Positions 1 through 5,895 of a DNA stretch of 7,779 nt are shown in pieces (position 1 is the first letter of the stretch; each line of letters starts with the position of its first letter). Position numbers and translations under genes: made by a program. Origin of the DNA: Bacteroidales bacterium (GTDB taxonomy: Bacteria > Bacteroidota > Bacteroidia > Bacteroidales > JAADGE01); assembly GCA_026987795.1 (NCBI GenBank), contig JALSMF010000411.1, positions 1 through 7,779 on the forward strand, in the 5' to 3' direction. A model generated the notes under the pieces. That model saw nothing but the letters and a program-made list of their open reading frames with translations. It did no database searches and was not told the DNA's origin.

Positions 1-1
1 A

Positions 2-397
2 GAAACAAAATTAAGAGTCCGCTACGGCGAAACCGACCAAATGGGCTATGTGTATTACGGAAATTATCCGCTTTATTATGAAGTTGCACGGACGGATTTA
101 ATAAGAAAATTGGGATGGACATACGGAGAAATGGAAAAAAGCGGTATTATGATGCCCGTTGCTTCTTTGAATGTAAAGTACATACGCCCTGCATATTATG
201 ACGAAGAGCTAACGATAAAAGTTATTGTTAAGAATTTCCCGACTAAAAAAATGGAATTTGAATACGAAGTATTTAATGAACAAGGTAAATTAATAAATAC
301 GGGAAATACAGTTTTGGTTTTTGTTGATATGAAAACCGGCAGACCTGTAAATCCGCCGGATAAGTTTATTGAAAAAATCAAAGTATATTTTAAATAA
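2..397 (+). CDS. Acyl-CoA thioesterase, 4HBT/YbgC hotdog family (5' partial)
   Basis: The reading frame is open from base 2 and ends at TAA 395-397, giving 131 visible residues. The ATG at 41 is internal, because recognisable family sequence continues upstream of it (RVRYGETDQMGYVYYGNY, residues 5-22 of the fragment). In the 4-hydroxybenzoyl-CoA thioesterase/YbgC family this segment holds the catalytic aspartate, here D12 of the fragment (codon 35-37), followed by the G-x-V-x-x-x-x-Y pattern of the first helix. The family hydrolyses acyl-CoA or related thioesters in the cytoplasm and is usually about 130-140 residues long, so only a few N-terminal residues should be missing. The rest fits a hotdog fold: a central helix (YYEVARTDLIRKLGW) and then beta strands (LNVKYIRPAYYDEELTIKV; FEYEVFNEQGKLINTGNTVLVFVD). 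Substrate cannot be deduced. The gene runs tail to tail with dsbD, 16 bp apart, and no hairpin terminator is visible between them. Confidence 0.9.
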   Translation, partial: ETKLRVRYGETDQMGYVYYGNYPLYYEVARTDLIRKLGWTYGEMEKSGIMMPVASLNVKYIRPAYYDEELTIKVIVKNFPTKKMEFEYEVFNEQGKLINTGNTVLVFVDMKTGRPVNPPDKFIEKIKVYFK

Positions 398-413
398 GAT
401 TTCGAATTTATAT

Positions 414-2546
414 CTATTTATGTTTTTCTTTAAATTTTCTCACTCCTTCTCGCAAAAATTCTGAGAAAGCAACAGGGTCAGGATTATAAAAGAACGGATC
501 TTTTATTAAAACTTCACCGTTATAATCTAAAATTATGTATGCCGGTTGGGCATTCATCCCGAAACGTGATATTTGCATATCTGCGTATTTTGCACCGAGT
601 GTTTTTTTCACTTTTCCGTCATAAGTTGAAGTTACTTGGTCTTTTTCGTCCAGTTTTGTTCTGTCATCAACATATAAAGATGCAATGACATATTCATTTT
701 TTAATATAGGTAATACCTCGGGCTGTCCCCAAACATTATCCTCCATTTTTCGGCAATTAACACAAGCATACCCCGTAAAATCAAGCATAATCGGTTTATT
801 TTGTTCTTTGGCACATGCCAATGCCTGTTCGTAATCGAAATAACCGAGTAATCCGTGCGGAATTTCATGAATATCGCCGTATTTCGGTTCAAAACAGTTA
901 TTCTCCGAAGTCAAACTAATTGAAGAATTTCCGCCGGAAGAGTTCATCCTGACAACTTTTGCCATGTCAAATTCGTGCGTGCTCATAGGCGGCAAATATC
1001 CGGATAAAATTTTTAAGGGAGCTCCGAACATTCCGGGAATCATATAAACAACAAAAGCAAAGGTAAAAATTGCAAAAACCAACCGCGGAACTTTCAGATA
1101 AGGTAAGTCACTGTCGTGTGCAAATTTTATTTTCCCGAGAAGGTAAAAGCCCATCAAAGTAAATATCGTAATCCAGAGTGCAAGATAAATTTCTCTGTTA
1201 AGTAAGCCCCAGTGATATGTTAAATCTGCAATACTTAAAAATTTAAGTCCGAGTGCCAATTCTATAAAACCGAGAACTACTTTTACCGAATTCAGCCAAC
1301 CGCCCGATTGCGGCATTTTGTTCATAAGGTGCGGAAAGAATGCAAATATTCCGAACGGTATTGCAAATGCCAACCCGAAGCCCAACATTCCTATTATCGG
1401 ACGCAGAACGTTTCCGCCTGCAGATTCAACAAGAACGGTTCCGACAAGCGGCCCGGTGCATGAGAATGAAATTACGACAAGTGAGAATGCCATAAAAAAT
1501 GGTGCAAGCCAACCGCCTTTATCAACTTGTTCTTCTGATTTTTTTACCATCCAGTTGGGCAGCACTATTTCGAACATACCGAAAAATGAGGCGGCAAAAA
1601 TCATAAATACCAAGAAAAATATTACGTTAGGAATCCAGTGAGTACTTAGCCAGTTTGCAAATTCAGGACCGAGTGTTACTGCAACAAGAGTTCCTATAAC
1701 GGTGTAAATCAGCACTATTGAGAAAGAGAAGAATAATGCTTCGGCTCTGCTTTTTGCTTTCGATTTTTTTTCGTGCATAAAAAAAGAAACCGTCATCGGT
1801 ATCATAGGAAAAACACAGGGCGTTAAAATTGCCGCTAATCCTGCAATTATTGCCGCTATAAACAATCCCCACATACCGCCTTTGTCGGTTGCCGAGTTTA
1901 TTTCGCTTTCGTCAGTATCGGTTATTGTTGTATCTTGTTCGTTGTTGTTATCGGAACCGGTTATTCCTGCAATATCTGTTTCACTTTTCTCGTTTATGTC
2001 AATTTCCGAAATTTTTGCAGTATCCTTGTTTTTGATATTTTCTTCTTTTGTTTCTTTCGGAAACTGTTTTTCTAATGTTTTAAGTCCTGAAACATTAAAT
2101 TCAAAATCTTCGGTAAGAGGAATACACATTCCTTCATCTGTACAAGCTTGTCCTGAAAAAGAGCCGGAAATTACAAAATTTTCATCTGACAGTACTTTTA
2201 TTTTTTGTGTAAAATAGACTTCTTTTTCAAAAGTCTGGATATTTGCCTGCATTATATCATCATACTTTTTGTGCGGCTTAGGCCATTCGGCAACTTTTCC
2301 TTCTTTTTTATATTTATCTGATTTTTCAAATATAAATTCTGCCGGTATGCCTCCTGCGGGTTCTGAGTACTGACCGTAAAGGTGCCAGGTTTTGTCTATT
2401 GTAGCCTTGGCAATTAGTTTTACCTCATCGGATGAAATGTTTTTAGTGTAAAATGTCCATTTTACAGGTTGAATTATTTGGGAATTAACAGTAAAATAAC
2501 TGAACATTATGATATTAAAAAACAGAATACCAATAAGTTTTTTCAT
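414..2546 (-). CDS. dsbD: Thiol:disulfide interchange protein DsbD (710 aa)
   Basis: DsbD carries reducing equivalents from cytoplasmic thioredoxin across the inner membrane to periplasmic thiol proteins (disulfide isomerases, cytochrome c maturation). All three modules and all six redox cysteines are visible. A signal peptide (about residues 1-22) precedes a DsbD-alpha-like domain to about 155 with C135 and C141 (QACTDEGMCIP). An acidic, Asn/Thr-rich linker spans about 160-222. About eight hydrophobic segments (226-505) form the membrane domain, with C244 (LTPCVFPMIP) and C363 (SFSCTGPLVG). The C-terminal thioredoxin-like domain (about 560-710) has the C595-V-N-C598 active site and a probable cis-proline at P668 (NAQPAYIILD). 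Length is somewhat above the roughly 565 residues of the E. coli protein, mainly from the linker and loops. Two further cysteines, C551 and C578, lie just before the C-terminal domain. The ATG at 2546 is preferred because the signal peptide starts there; no Shine-Dalgarno is present. It appears monocistronic. Confidence 0.95.
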   Translation of the reverse strand: MKKLIGILFFNIIMFSYFTVNSQIIQPVKWTFYTKNISSDEVKLIAKATIDKTWHLYGQYSEPAGGIPAEFIFEKSDKYKKEGKVAEWPKPHKKYDDIMQANIQTFEKEVYFTQKIKVLSDENFVISGSFSGQACTDEGMCIPLTEDFEFNVSGLKTLEKQFPKETKEENIKNKDTAKISEIDINEKSETDIAGITGSDNNNEQDTTITDTDESEINSATDKGGMWGLFIAAIIAGLAAILTPCVFPMIPMTVSFFMHEKKSKAKSRAEALFFSFSIVLIYTVIGTLVAVTLGPEFANWLSTHWIPNVIFFLVFMIFAASFFGMFEIVLPNWMVKKSEEQVDKGGWLAPFFMAFSLVVISFSCTGPLVGTVLVESAGGNVLRPIIGMLGFGLAFAIPFGIFAFFPHLMNKMPQSGGWLNSVKVVLGFIELALGLKFLSIADLTYHWGLLNREIYLALWITIFTLMGFYLLGKIKFAHDSDLPYLKVPRLVFAIFTFAFVVYMIPGMFGAPLKILSGYLPPMSTHEFDMAKVVRMNSSGGNSSISLTSENNCFEPKYGDIHEIPHGLLGYFDYEQALACAKEQNKPIMLDFTGYACVNCRKMEDNVWGQPEVLPILKNEYVIASLYVDDRTKLDEKDQVTSTYDGKVKKTLGAKYADMQISRFGMNAQPAYIILDYNGEVLIKDPFFYNPDPVAFSEFLREGVRKFKEKHK

Positions 2547-2592
2547 TTTTTTATTTTTTAAAAGTTAATTATTAGCAGCTTTTCAGCATCCG

Positions 2593-2609
2593 GAACTTTA
2601 TTAAAGTTC
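2593..2609. promoter_or_regulatory. 17-bp palindrome upstream of dsbD (possible operator)
   Basis: GAACTTTA and TAAAGTTC form perfect 8-bp arms around one central base, about 47 bp upstream of the dsbD start. The symmetry and length suit a dimeric regulator's operator. If the candidate -7 box at 2623-2630 is real, the palindrome falls just downstream of the transcription start, a position where a bound repressor would block transcription. As RNA it would be only a weak A-U-rich hairpin with a very tight loop, so a DNA site is the better reading. No regulator is encoded nearby and chance is not excluded. Confidence 0.35.
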
Positions 2610-2622
2610 ATTAACGTCGGTT

Positions 2623-2630
2623 CAAAAATA
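2623..2630 (-). promoter_or_regulatory. Candidate -7 box for dsbD
   Basis: On the minus strand these bases read TATTTTTG, a match to the Bacteroidota -7 consensus TAnnTTTG. It lies about 77 bp upstream of the dsbD ATG and downstream of the hairpin that follows the RNase gene, as expected for a separate dsbD promoter. The nearest upstream TTG on this strand is at 2670-2668, 37 nt away and too distant for a normal -33 element, so the call is weak. Confidence 0.3.
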
Positions 2631-2691
2631 ATATTTTAAAATTAAATAAATTTGTAACTGATTATTACAACAGTGTGTAAAATAATATCGT

Positions 2692-2719
2692 AATTCCGGT
2701 TTTGAAATAAACCGGAATT
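2692..2719 (-). terminator. Hairpin downstream of the RNase G gene
   Basis: AATTCCGGTTT (2692-2702) and AAACCGGAATT (2709-2719) pair as a perfect 11-bp stem with a 6-base loop. The hairpin starts 14 nt past the RNase G stop codon. On the minus strand it is followed by ACGATATTATTTT, which is U-rich but not a clean U run, so it may terminate imperfectly or mainly protect the 3' end of the message. Confidence 0.6.
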
Positions 2720-2733
2720 TATTTCAGAGAATG

Positions 2734-4281
2734 TCATATTTTAAGTTCTTCTCCGTCTTTATCGTAAAAATGATATTCTAAAAACGTGTATGTTACGGCA
2801 GGAATTACTTTTATTATTCTTTTATATCTCAATTTCCATTTTAAAAGTCTTGACGGAAATCCGCGTTTTAAGTAACCCTCGATATAGGGGTGAACATAAA
2901 GTAAAATTTTACCTTTATATTTTTCCGTCATATATTTAAGGTGATTTTCCACTTCGTCTATGAATAAAATGCTCGGGGTAATTTCTCCGGTTCCGTCACA
3001 AACAGGACATGTTTCTTTTGTTTCTATATCTGTGGCAGGTCTTACTCTTTGACGGGTTATTTGCATTAAGCCAAATTTACTGAGAGGAAGAATACTGTGT
3101 TTTGTTCTGTCTTTGTCCATCTGCTCTTTCATATATTGATATACTTTCGTTTTATTTTCATTTGAATGCATATCAATAAAATCAACTACGATTATTCCTC
3201 CTATGTCTCGCAATCTCAGTTGTCTGGCTATTTCTTTAACAGATAACATATTTACCTCTAAAGCGTTTGTTTCTTGGTCTGCAGCTCTTTTTGATCTGTT
3301 TCCGCTGTTTACGTCAATTACCGTGAGTGCTTCTGTTTCTTCAATTATCAGATATGCACCGTTTTCCATATTTACGGTTTTTCCGAAAAGTGCTTTTATC
3401 TGCTTACTTATGCCGAAATAATCAAAAGCGGGAGTTCTTTTATCGTAAAATTTAACTATTTTTTCTTTGTCCGGAGCGATTTCGGAAATATATGATTTTA
3501 TTTGTTGGTATACGGATTCGTTATCTACATATATATTTGTAAATGAGTTATTCATAATATCTCTGAGGAGAGCTGCGGGCTTATTCATTTCGCCCATTGC
3601 AACTGCAGGCGGGTTTATGCTTTTAAGATTTAGGAGCATTGATTCCCATTTCGCAATCAACGTTCGCAACTCTTCGTCAAGAAGAGCTACCCTGCGATTT
3701 TTTGCAACGGTTCTTACTATTACACCGAAATTATCAGGTTTTATACTTTGTATGAGTCTTTTAAGGCGTTTTCTTTCTTCTTCGGAAACTATCTTTTTTG
3801 AAACCGATACTGTATTTGAAAACGGTATTAGTACTAAGTTTCTGCCGGCAATTGATATTTCCGAACTTAATCTGGGACCTTTTGTTGAAATAGGCTCTTT
3901 GGCAATTTGGACAAGGACTGTCTGTCCGCCTTTTAAGACATCCGATATTTTACCTCTTTTATTAATATCCGGCAGAGGTTTAAAATTTTGCAGTTTCGGA
4001 AAAGATTCTTTAGAGTTTAAAACTAAATTTAAAAATTTTTCCTGCGATTTAAATTGCGGTCCGAGGTCAAAATAATGCAAAAATGCGTCTTTTTTATAAC
4101 CTACGTCAACAAAAGCTGCATTTAAACCGTTCATAACTTTCTTGACTTTTGCCAAAAAAATATCGCCGACGGTAAATTTATTGTTGCTTTTTTCCTTATG
4201 AATTTCTACAAGTTTCTTTTCCTCGGTATACGCTATACTTATATCTCTCTTCGAGACACTGATTATAAGCTCGTTAGTCAC
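2734..4281 (-). CDS. rng: Ribonuclease E/G family endoribonuclease (RNase G type, 515 aa)
   Basis: This is a single-strand-specific endoribonuclease that acts in rRNA maturation and mRNA decay in the cytoplasm. The N-terminus matches the family start (MTNELIISVS). An S1 RNA-binding domain follows from about residue 36 (VGDIFLAKVKKVMNGLNAAFVDVG), with an insertion of about 40 residues (77-118) relative to my recollection of the E. coli protein. The 5'-sensor pocket residues appear as R190-T191 (GVIVRT). The two catalytic Mg2+ aspartates are D323 (LTVIDVNSG) and D367 (IVVDFIDM). The Zn-link cysteines are C425 and C428 (CPVCDGTGE). The protein ends soon after the catalytic core, with no long RNase E scaffold tail, so RNase G is the better name. 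The start is GTG at 4281-4279; the ATG 20 bp upstream is out of frame. It lies 3' of the HU and mS38-like genes, behind a strong hairpin, with no promoter motif seen in the 36-bp gap. Confidence 0.95.
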   Translation of the reverse strand: MTNELIISVSKRDISIAYTEEKKLVEIHKEKSNNKFTVGDIFLAKVKKVMNGLNAAFVDVGYKKDAFLHYFDLGPQFKSQEKFLNLVLNSKESFPKLQNFKPLPDINKRGKISDVLKGGQTVLVQIAKEPISTKGPRLSSEISIAGRNLVLIPFSNTVSVSKKIVSEEERKRLKRLIQSIKPDNFGVIVRTVAKNRRVALLDEELRTLIAKWESMLLNLKSINPPAVAMGEMNKPAALLRDIMNNSFTNIYVDNESVYQQIKSYISEIAPDKEKIVKFYDKRTPAFDYFGISKQIKALFGKTVNMENGAYLIIEETEALTVIDVNSGNRSKRAADQETNALEVNMLSVKEIARQLRLRDIGGIIVVDFIDMHSNENKTKVYQYMKEQMDKDRTKHSILPLSKFGLMQITRQRVRPATDIETKETCPVCDGTGEITPSILFIDEVENHLKYMTEKYKGKILLYVHPYIEGYLKRGFPSRLLKWKLRYKRIIKVIPAVTYTFLEYHFYDKDGEELKI

Positions 4282-4317
4282 TCTAGTCTTTTTTTATACA
4301 TAAAACTTCAACAAACC

Positions 4318-4343
4318 AAAAAGAGCCGATTGCGGCTCTTTTT
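4318..4343 (-). terminator. Strong intrinsic terminator or attenuator hairpin
   Basis: AAGAGCCG (4321-4328) pairs with CGGCTCTT (4333-4340) around a 4-base loop, extended by AAA/TTT to 11 bp in total. On the minus strand the stem runs directly into UUUUU and then GGUUUG, the form of an intrinsic terminator. It lies 27 nt after the stop of the 30-residue gene and 36 nt before the RNase G start. Flanking A and T runs mean it could work in either direction, but only minus-strand genes are nearby. Because no RNase G promoter is evident downstream of it, partial read-through is likely. Confidence 0.8.
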
Positions 4344-4370
4344 GGTATCTTAATAACAGACTGAAAAACA

Positions 4371-4463
4371 TTATTTTTTCTTTTTATGTCTGTTTTTTCT
4401 CAGACGTTTTTTACGCTTATGCGTTGACATCTTTGCTCTTTTTCTTTTCTTTCCGCTGGGCAT
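4371..4463 (-). CDS. Small basic AURKAIP1/COX24-domain protein (mS38-like), 30 aa
   Basis: A short ORF between the HU and RNase G genes encodes 30 residues beginning MPSGKKRKRAKMSTHKRKKR and ending in KKKK, with more than half of the residues Lys or Arg. I recognise this as the tiny protein annotated in Bacteroidota as AURKAIP1/COX24 domain-containing. It resembles the conserved C-terminal motif of the mitochondrial small-subunit protein mS38 (KMxxHKxxKRxRKxR). Its composition and that family link suggest a ribosomal protein bound to rRNA, probably the small subunit; this is inference. The start is ATG at 4463 and the stop TAA at 4371. The 33-bp gap to the HU stop has no terminator, so it is probably co-transcribed with HU. 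A strong hairpin follows 27 nt after the stop. Automatic gene callers often miss it because of its size. Confidence 0.88.
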   Translation of the reverse strand: MPSGKKRKRAKMSTHKRKKRLRKNRHKKKK

Positions 4464-4496
4464 AACTTCAATTTAATTTAAAAAATATGTAAAAAT

Positions 4497-4781
4497 TTAT
4501 TTAACGTTTTTCTTTACTTCGGCGACAAAAGTCTTAGCAGGTTTGAATGCCGGAATAAAGTGTTCGGGAATAATAATAGTAGTATTTTTAGAGATATTTC
4601 TTGCTGTTTTTTCTGCTCTTTTCTTAACTATAAAACTTCCGAAACCCCTCAAATATACATTTTGATTATCTTTAAGAGACTCTTTTATGTTTTCCATGAA
4701 AGCCTCAACTATTTTCTTAACGGCTACTTTTTCTACTCCTGTTTGTTTTGATATTTCATTAACTAAATCTGCTTTTGTCAT
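4497..4781 (-). CDS. HU/IHF-family DNA-binding protein (94 aa)
   Basis: HU-family proteins are small dimeric nucleoid proteins that bend DNA. The 94-residue length is typical. The N-terminal helical dimerisation half (MTKADLVNEISKQTGVEKVAVKKIVEAFMENIKESL) leads to the family signature GFGSF at 46-50. The two-stranded DNA-binding arm then runs from about 52 to 75, and the closing strand and helix read IPAFKPAKTFVAEVKK. At the arm tip the usual R-N-P-x-T-G is replaced by R61-N62-I63-S64-K65-N66, so the proline that intercalates between base pairs in HU and IHF is absent. From memory, this arm (KTARNISKNTTIIIP) is characteristic of one HU paralogue conserved across Bacteroidota, so it is a family trait rather than a mutation. 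It is the first gene of a probable unit with the mS38-like and RNase G genes, and a good -7 box lies 49 bp upstream. Confidence 0.95.
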   Translation of the reverse strand: MTKADLVNEISKQTGVEKVAVKKIVEAFMENIKESLKDNQNVYLRGFGSFIVKKRAEKTARNISKNTTIIIPEHFIPAFKPAKTFVAEVKKNVK

Positions 4782-4825
4782 TTTCGGTATATTTTAGTTA
4801 TCAATAATTTAACATCTGTTTCAGA

Positions 4826-4939
4826 TTTGCAAATATACATTATTATTTATTATAAATAAAAAACCTTATGATATTTTTTTATGCTTTTTTTATTTATTTT
4901 TTAATATCCGGCTAATTATCAGACTTTTATATTTGCAAA
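4826..4939. repeat. Inverted pair of a 12-mer around the HU promoter
   Basis: TTTGCAAATATA occurs on the plus strand at 4826-4837 and, inverted, as TATATTTGCAAA at 4928-4939, with 90 bp between. Each copy contains the self-complementary core TTTGCAAA and a TATATTTG box. Both lie in the AT-rich gap between ftsE and the HU gene. They may be two outward-facing -7 elements or paired sites for one regulator. Confidence 0.4.
4830..4837 (-). promoter_or_regulatory. Promoter -7 box for the HU gene
   Basis: The minus strand reads TATATTTG here, a perfect TAnnTTTG element. It lies 49 bp upstream of the HU ATG, which would give a leader of roughly 40 nt. The expected -33 region is T-rich but has no clear TTG. 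The gap between the ftsE stop and the HU start shows no convincing terminator, so some read-through from ftsE is also possible. Confidence 0.6.
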
Positions 4940-4956
4940 AATATTACTCATAAAAT

Positions 4957-5616
4957 TTATTTAATTTCTAAATTAAAAACCTTTGCAGGATATTTTTTTA
5001 TAAGATTCATATCATGTGTTGCCATTATAACCGCCGTATTATTTTTTGAAGCATCTGTTAAAAGTCTCATAATATTGTCAGAACTTTTTTCATCTAAATT
5101 TCCGGTAGGCTCATCTGCCAAAATAAGTAACGGATTATTAATTAAAGCACGTGCAATACCGACACTTTGCTGTTCTCCTCCCGACAATTCAAAAGGCATA
5201 CGATTTTCTTTCCCTTCTAAACCGACCGTAAGCAATATACTTTTTATTTTATCTTTTATAACAGATTTAGATTTTTCTCCGGAAGCTTCAAGGACAAATT
5301 TAAGATTATCATATATATTTCTGTCTGTAAGCAGCTTATAATCCTGAAAAACTATTCCTATTTTTCGTCTCAAAAAGGGCACTTCTTTAGGTCTTATCTT
5401 TTTTAAATCGTACCCTGCAACCGTACCTTCACCCGTTCTTATTTCTTCGTCGGCATAAATAATTTTAAGCAAGCTTGATTTTCCGCTTCCTACCCTGCCG
5501 GTTAAATAAACAAACTCACCTTTGTCTACGGAAAAACTTATATCTGATAATACTTTATTATATTTTCTGTAAACTGAAATATTCTTTAGTTCTACTATTT
5601 TATTTTTTTTATTCAT
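4957..5616 (-). CDS. ftsE: FtsE-like ABC transporter ATP-binding protein (219 aa)
   Basis: This is a complete ABC ATPase of the FtsE/LolD/MacB class, and FtsE is the closest match I recognise. FtsE pairs with the membrane protein FtsX and uses ATP to control cell-wall hydrolases at the division site. Visible motifs are Walker A G40-S47 (GRVGSGKS), Q-loop Q91 (FQDYKLL), signature LSGGEQQ 144-150, Walker B with D168-E169 (LLILADEPTGNLD) and H-loop H201 (ATHD). FtsE-like features include KIIYADEEIRTGEGTVAGYDL and IRPKEVPFLRRKIGIVFQDYKLL. The length matches FtsE, which is about 220 residues. No membrane partner lies on either side. In Bacteroidota ftsX is, as I recall, usually encoded elsewhere, so this is not evidence against FtsE. 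A LolD-type ATPase is the main alternative. The start is ATG at 5616 with an A-rich leader and no Shine-Dalgarno. Confidence 0.85.
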   Translation of the reverse strand: MNKKNKIVELKNISVYRKYNKVLSDISFSVDKGEFVYLTGRVGSGKSSLLKIIYADEEIRTGEGTVAGYDLKKIRPKEVPFLRRKIGIVFQDYKLLTDRNIYDNLKFVLEASGEKSKSVIKDKIKSILLTVGLEGKENRMPFELSGGEQQSVGIARALINNPLLILADEPTGNLDEKSSDNIMRLLTDASKNNTAVIMATHDMNLIKKYPAKVFNLEIK

Positions 5617-5731
5617 AATATATTTTTTATTGTTTTCTAAAAAATTATAAAATTAATTTTTTTTCTTAAAATCAGATGTTAATTTATAAACAACAGAACA
5701 TTTTTATAAAAAAACACAACTATTTTTCATA

Positions 5732-5739
5732 CAAATTTA
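5732..5739 (-). promoter_or_regulatory. Candidate -7 box for ftsE
   Basis: The minus strand reads TAAATTTG, matching TAnnTTTG, 115 bp upstream of the ftsE ATG. The only nearby upstream TTG (minus strand 5752-5750) is 10 nt away, too close for a canonical -33 element. The site abuts the plus-strand promoter, so polymerases on the two promoters would compete for the same DNA. Confidence 0.35.
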
Positions 5740-5741
5740 TA

Positions 5742-5769
5742 TTGTTTTACAACATATTTATTATATTTG
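5742..5769 (+). promoter_or_regulatory. Promoter (-33 TTG, -7 TATATTTG) for the exported-protein gene
   Basis: TTG at 5742-5744 and TATATTTG at 5762-5769, 17 nt apart, fit the Bacteroidota -33/-7 layout (TTG, then TAnnTTTG). Transcription would start near 5775, giving a leader of about 120 nt before the ATG at 5896. This is the best complete promoter in the window. The leader shows no Shine-Dalgarno and no stable hairpin that I could find. Confidence 0.65.
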
Positions 5770-5895
5770 TAAATTCGTATTTTAAATACAGACAATAATT
5801 TTTATGCTTTTATGAAACCTTTTTTAAGAATATTCGTATAAATTAAAGAGGTATAGTTTTAATACTGCCTATAATTAACTTAAAATTAGCATCTT

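Noticed and set aside
41..397. ATG at 41 as the thioesterase start
   Set aside because: The catalytic-motif sequence RVRYGETD lies upstream of this ATG in the same open frame, so the true start is outside the window.
398..413. Bidirectional terminator between the thioesterase and dsbD genes
   Set aside because: The 16-bp gap and its flanks show no inverted repeat of useful length.
1882..2217. Plus-strand ORF rich in Ser and Phe
   Set aside because: It is antisense to the DsbD N-terminal domain and linker; its composition is what the opposite strand of Asp/Glu/Lys-rich codons gives.
3467..4075. 202-codon plus-strand ORF
   Set aside because: It lies wholly antisense to the RNase G gene, whose protein is unambiguous, and the translation shows no domain or coherent composition.
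4861..4925. Possible terminator after ftsE (TAATTAGCCGGATATTA followed by an A-rich run)
   Set aside because: On the minus strand the stem is only about 4 bp with mismatches and the following tract is A-rich rather than T-rich.
5701..5712. Palindrome TTTTTATAAAAA in the ftsE leader
   Set aside because: Such A/T palindromes are expected by chance in DNA this AT-rich, and it has no G-C pairs to stabilise a hairpin.
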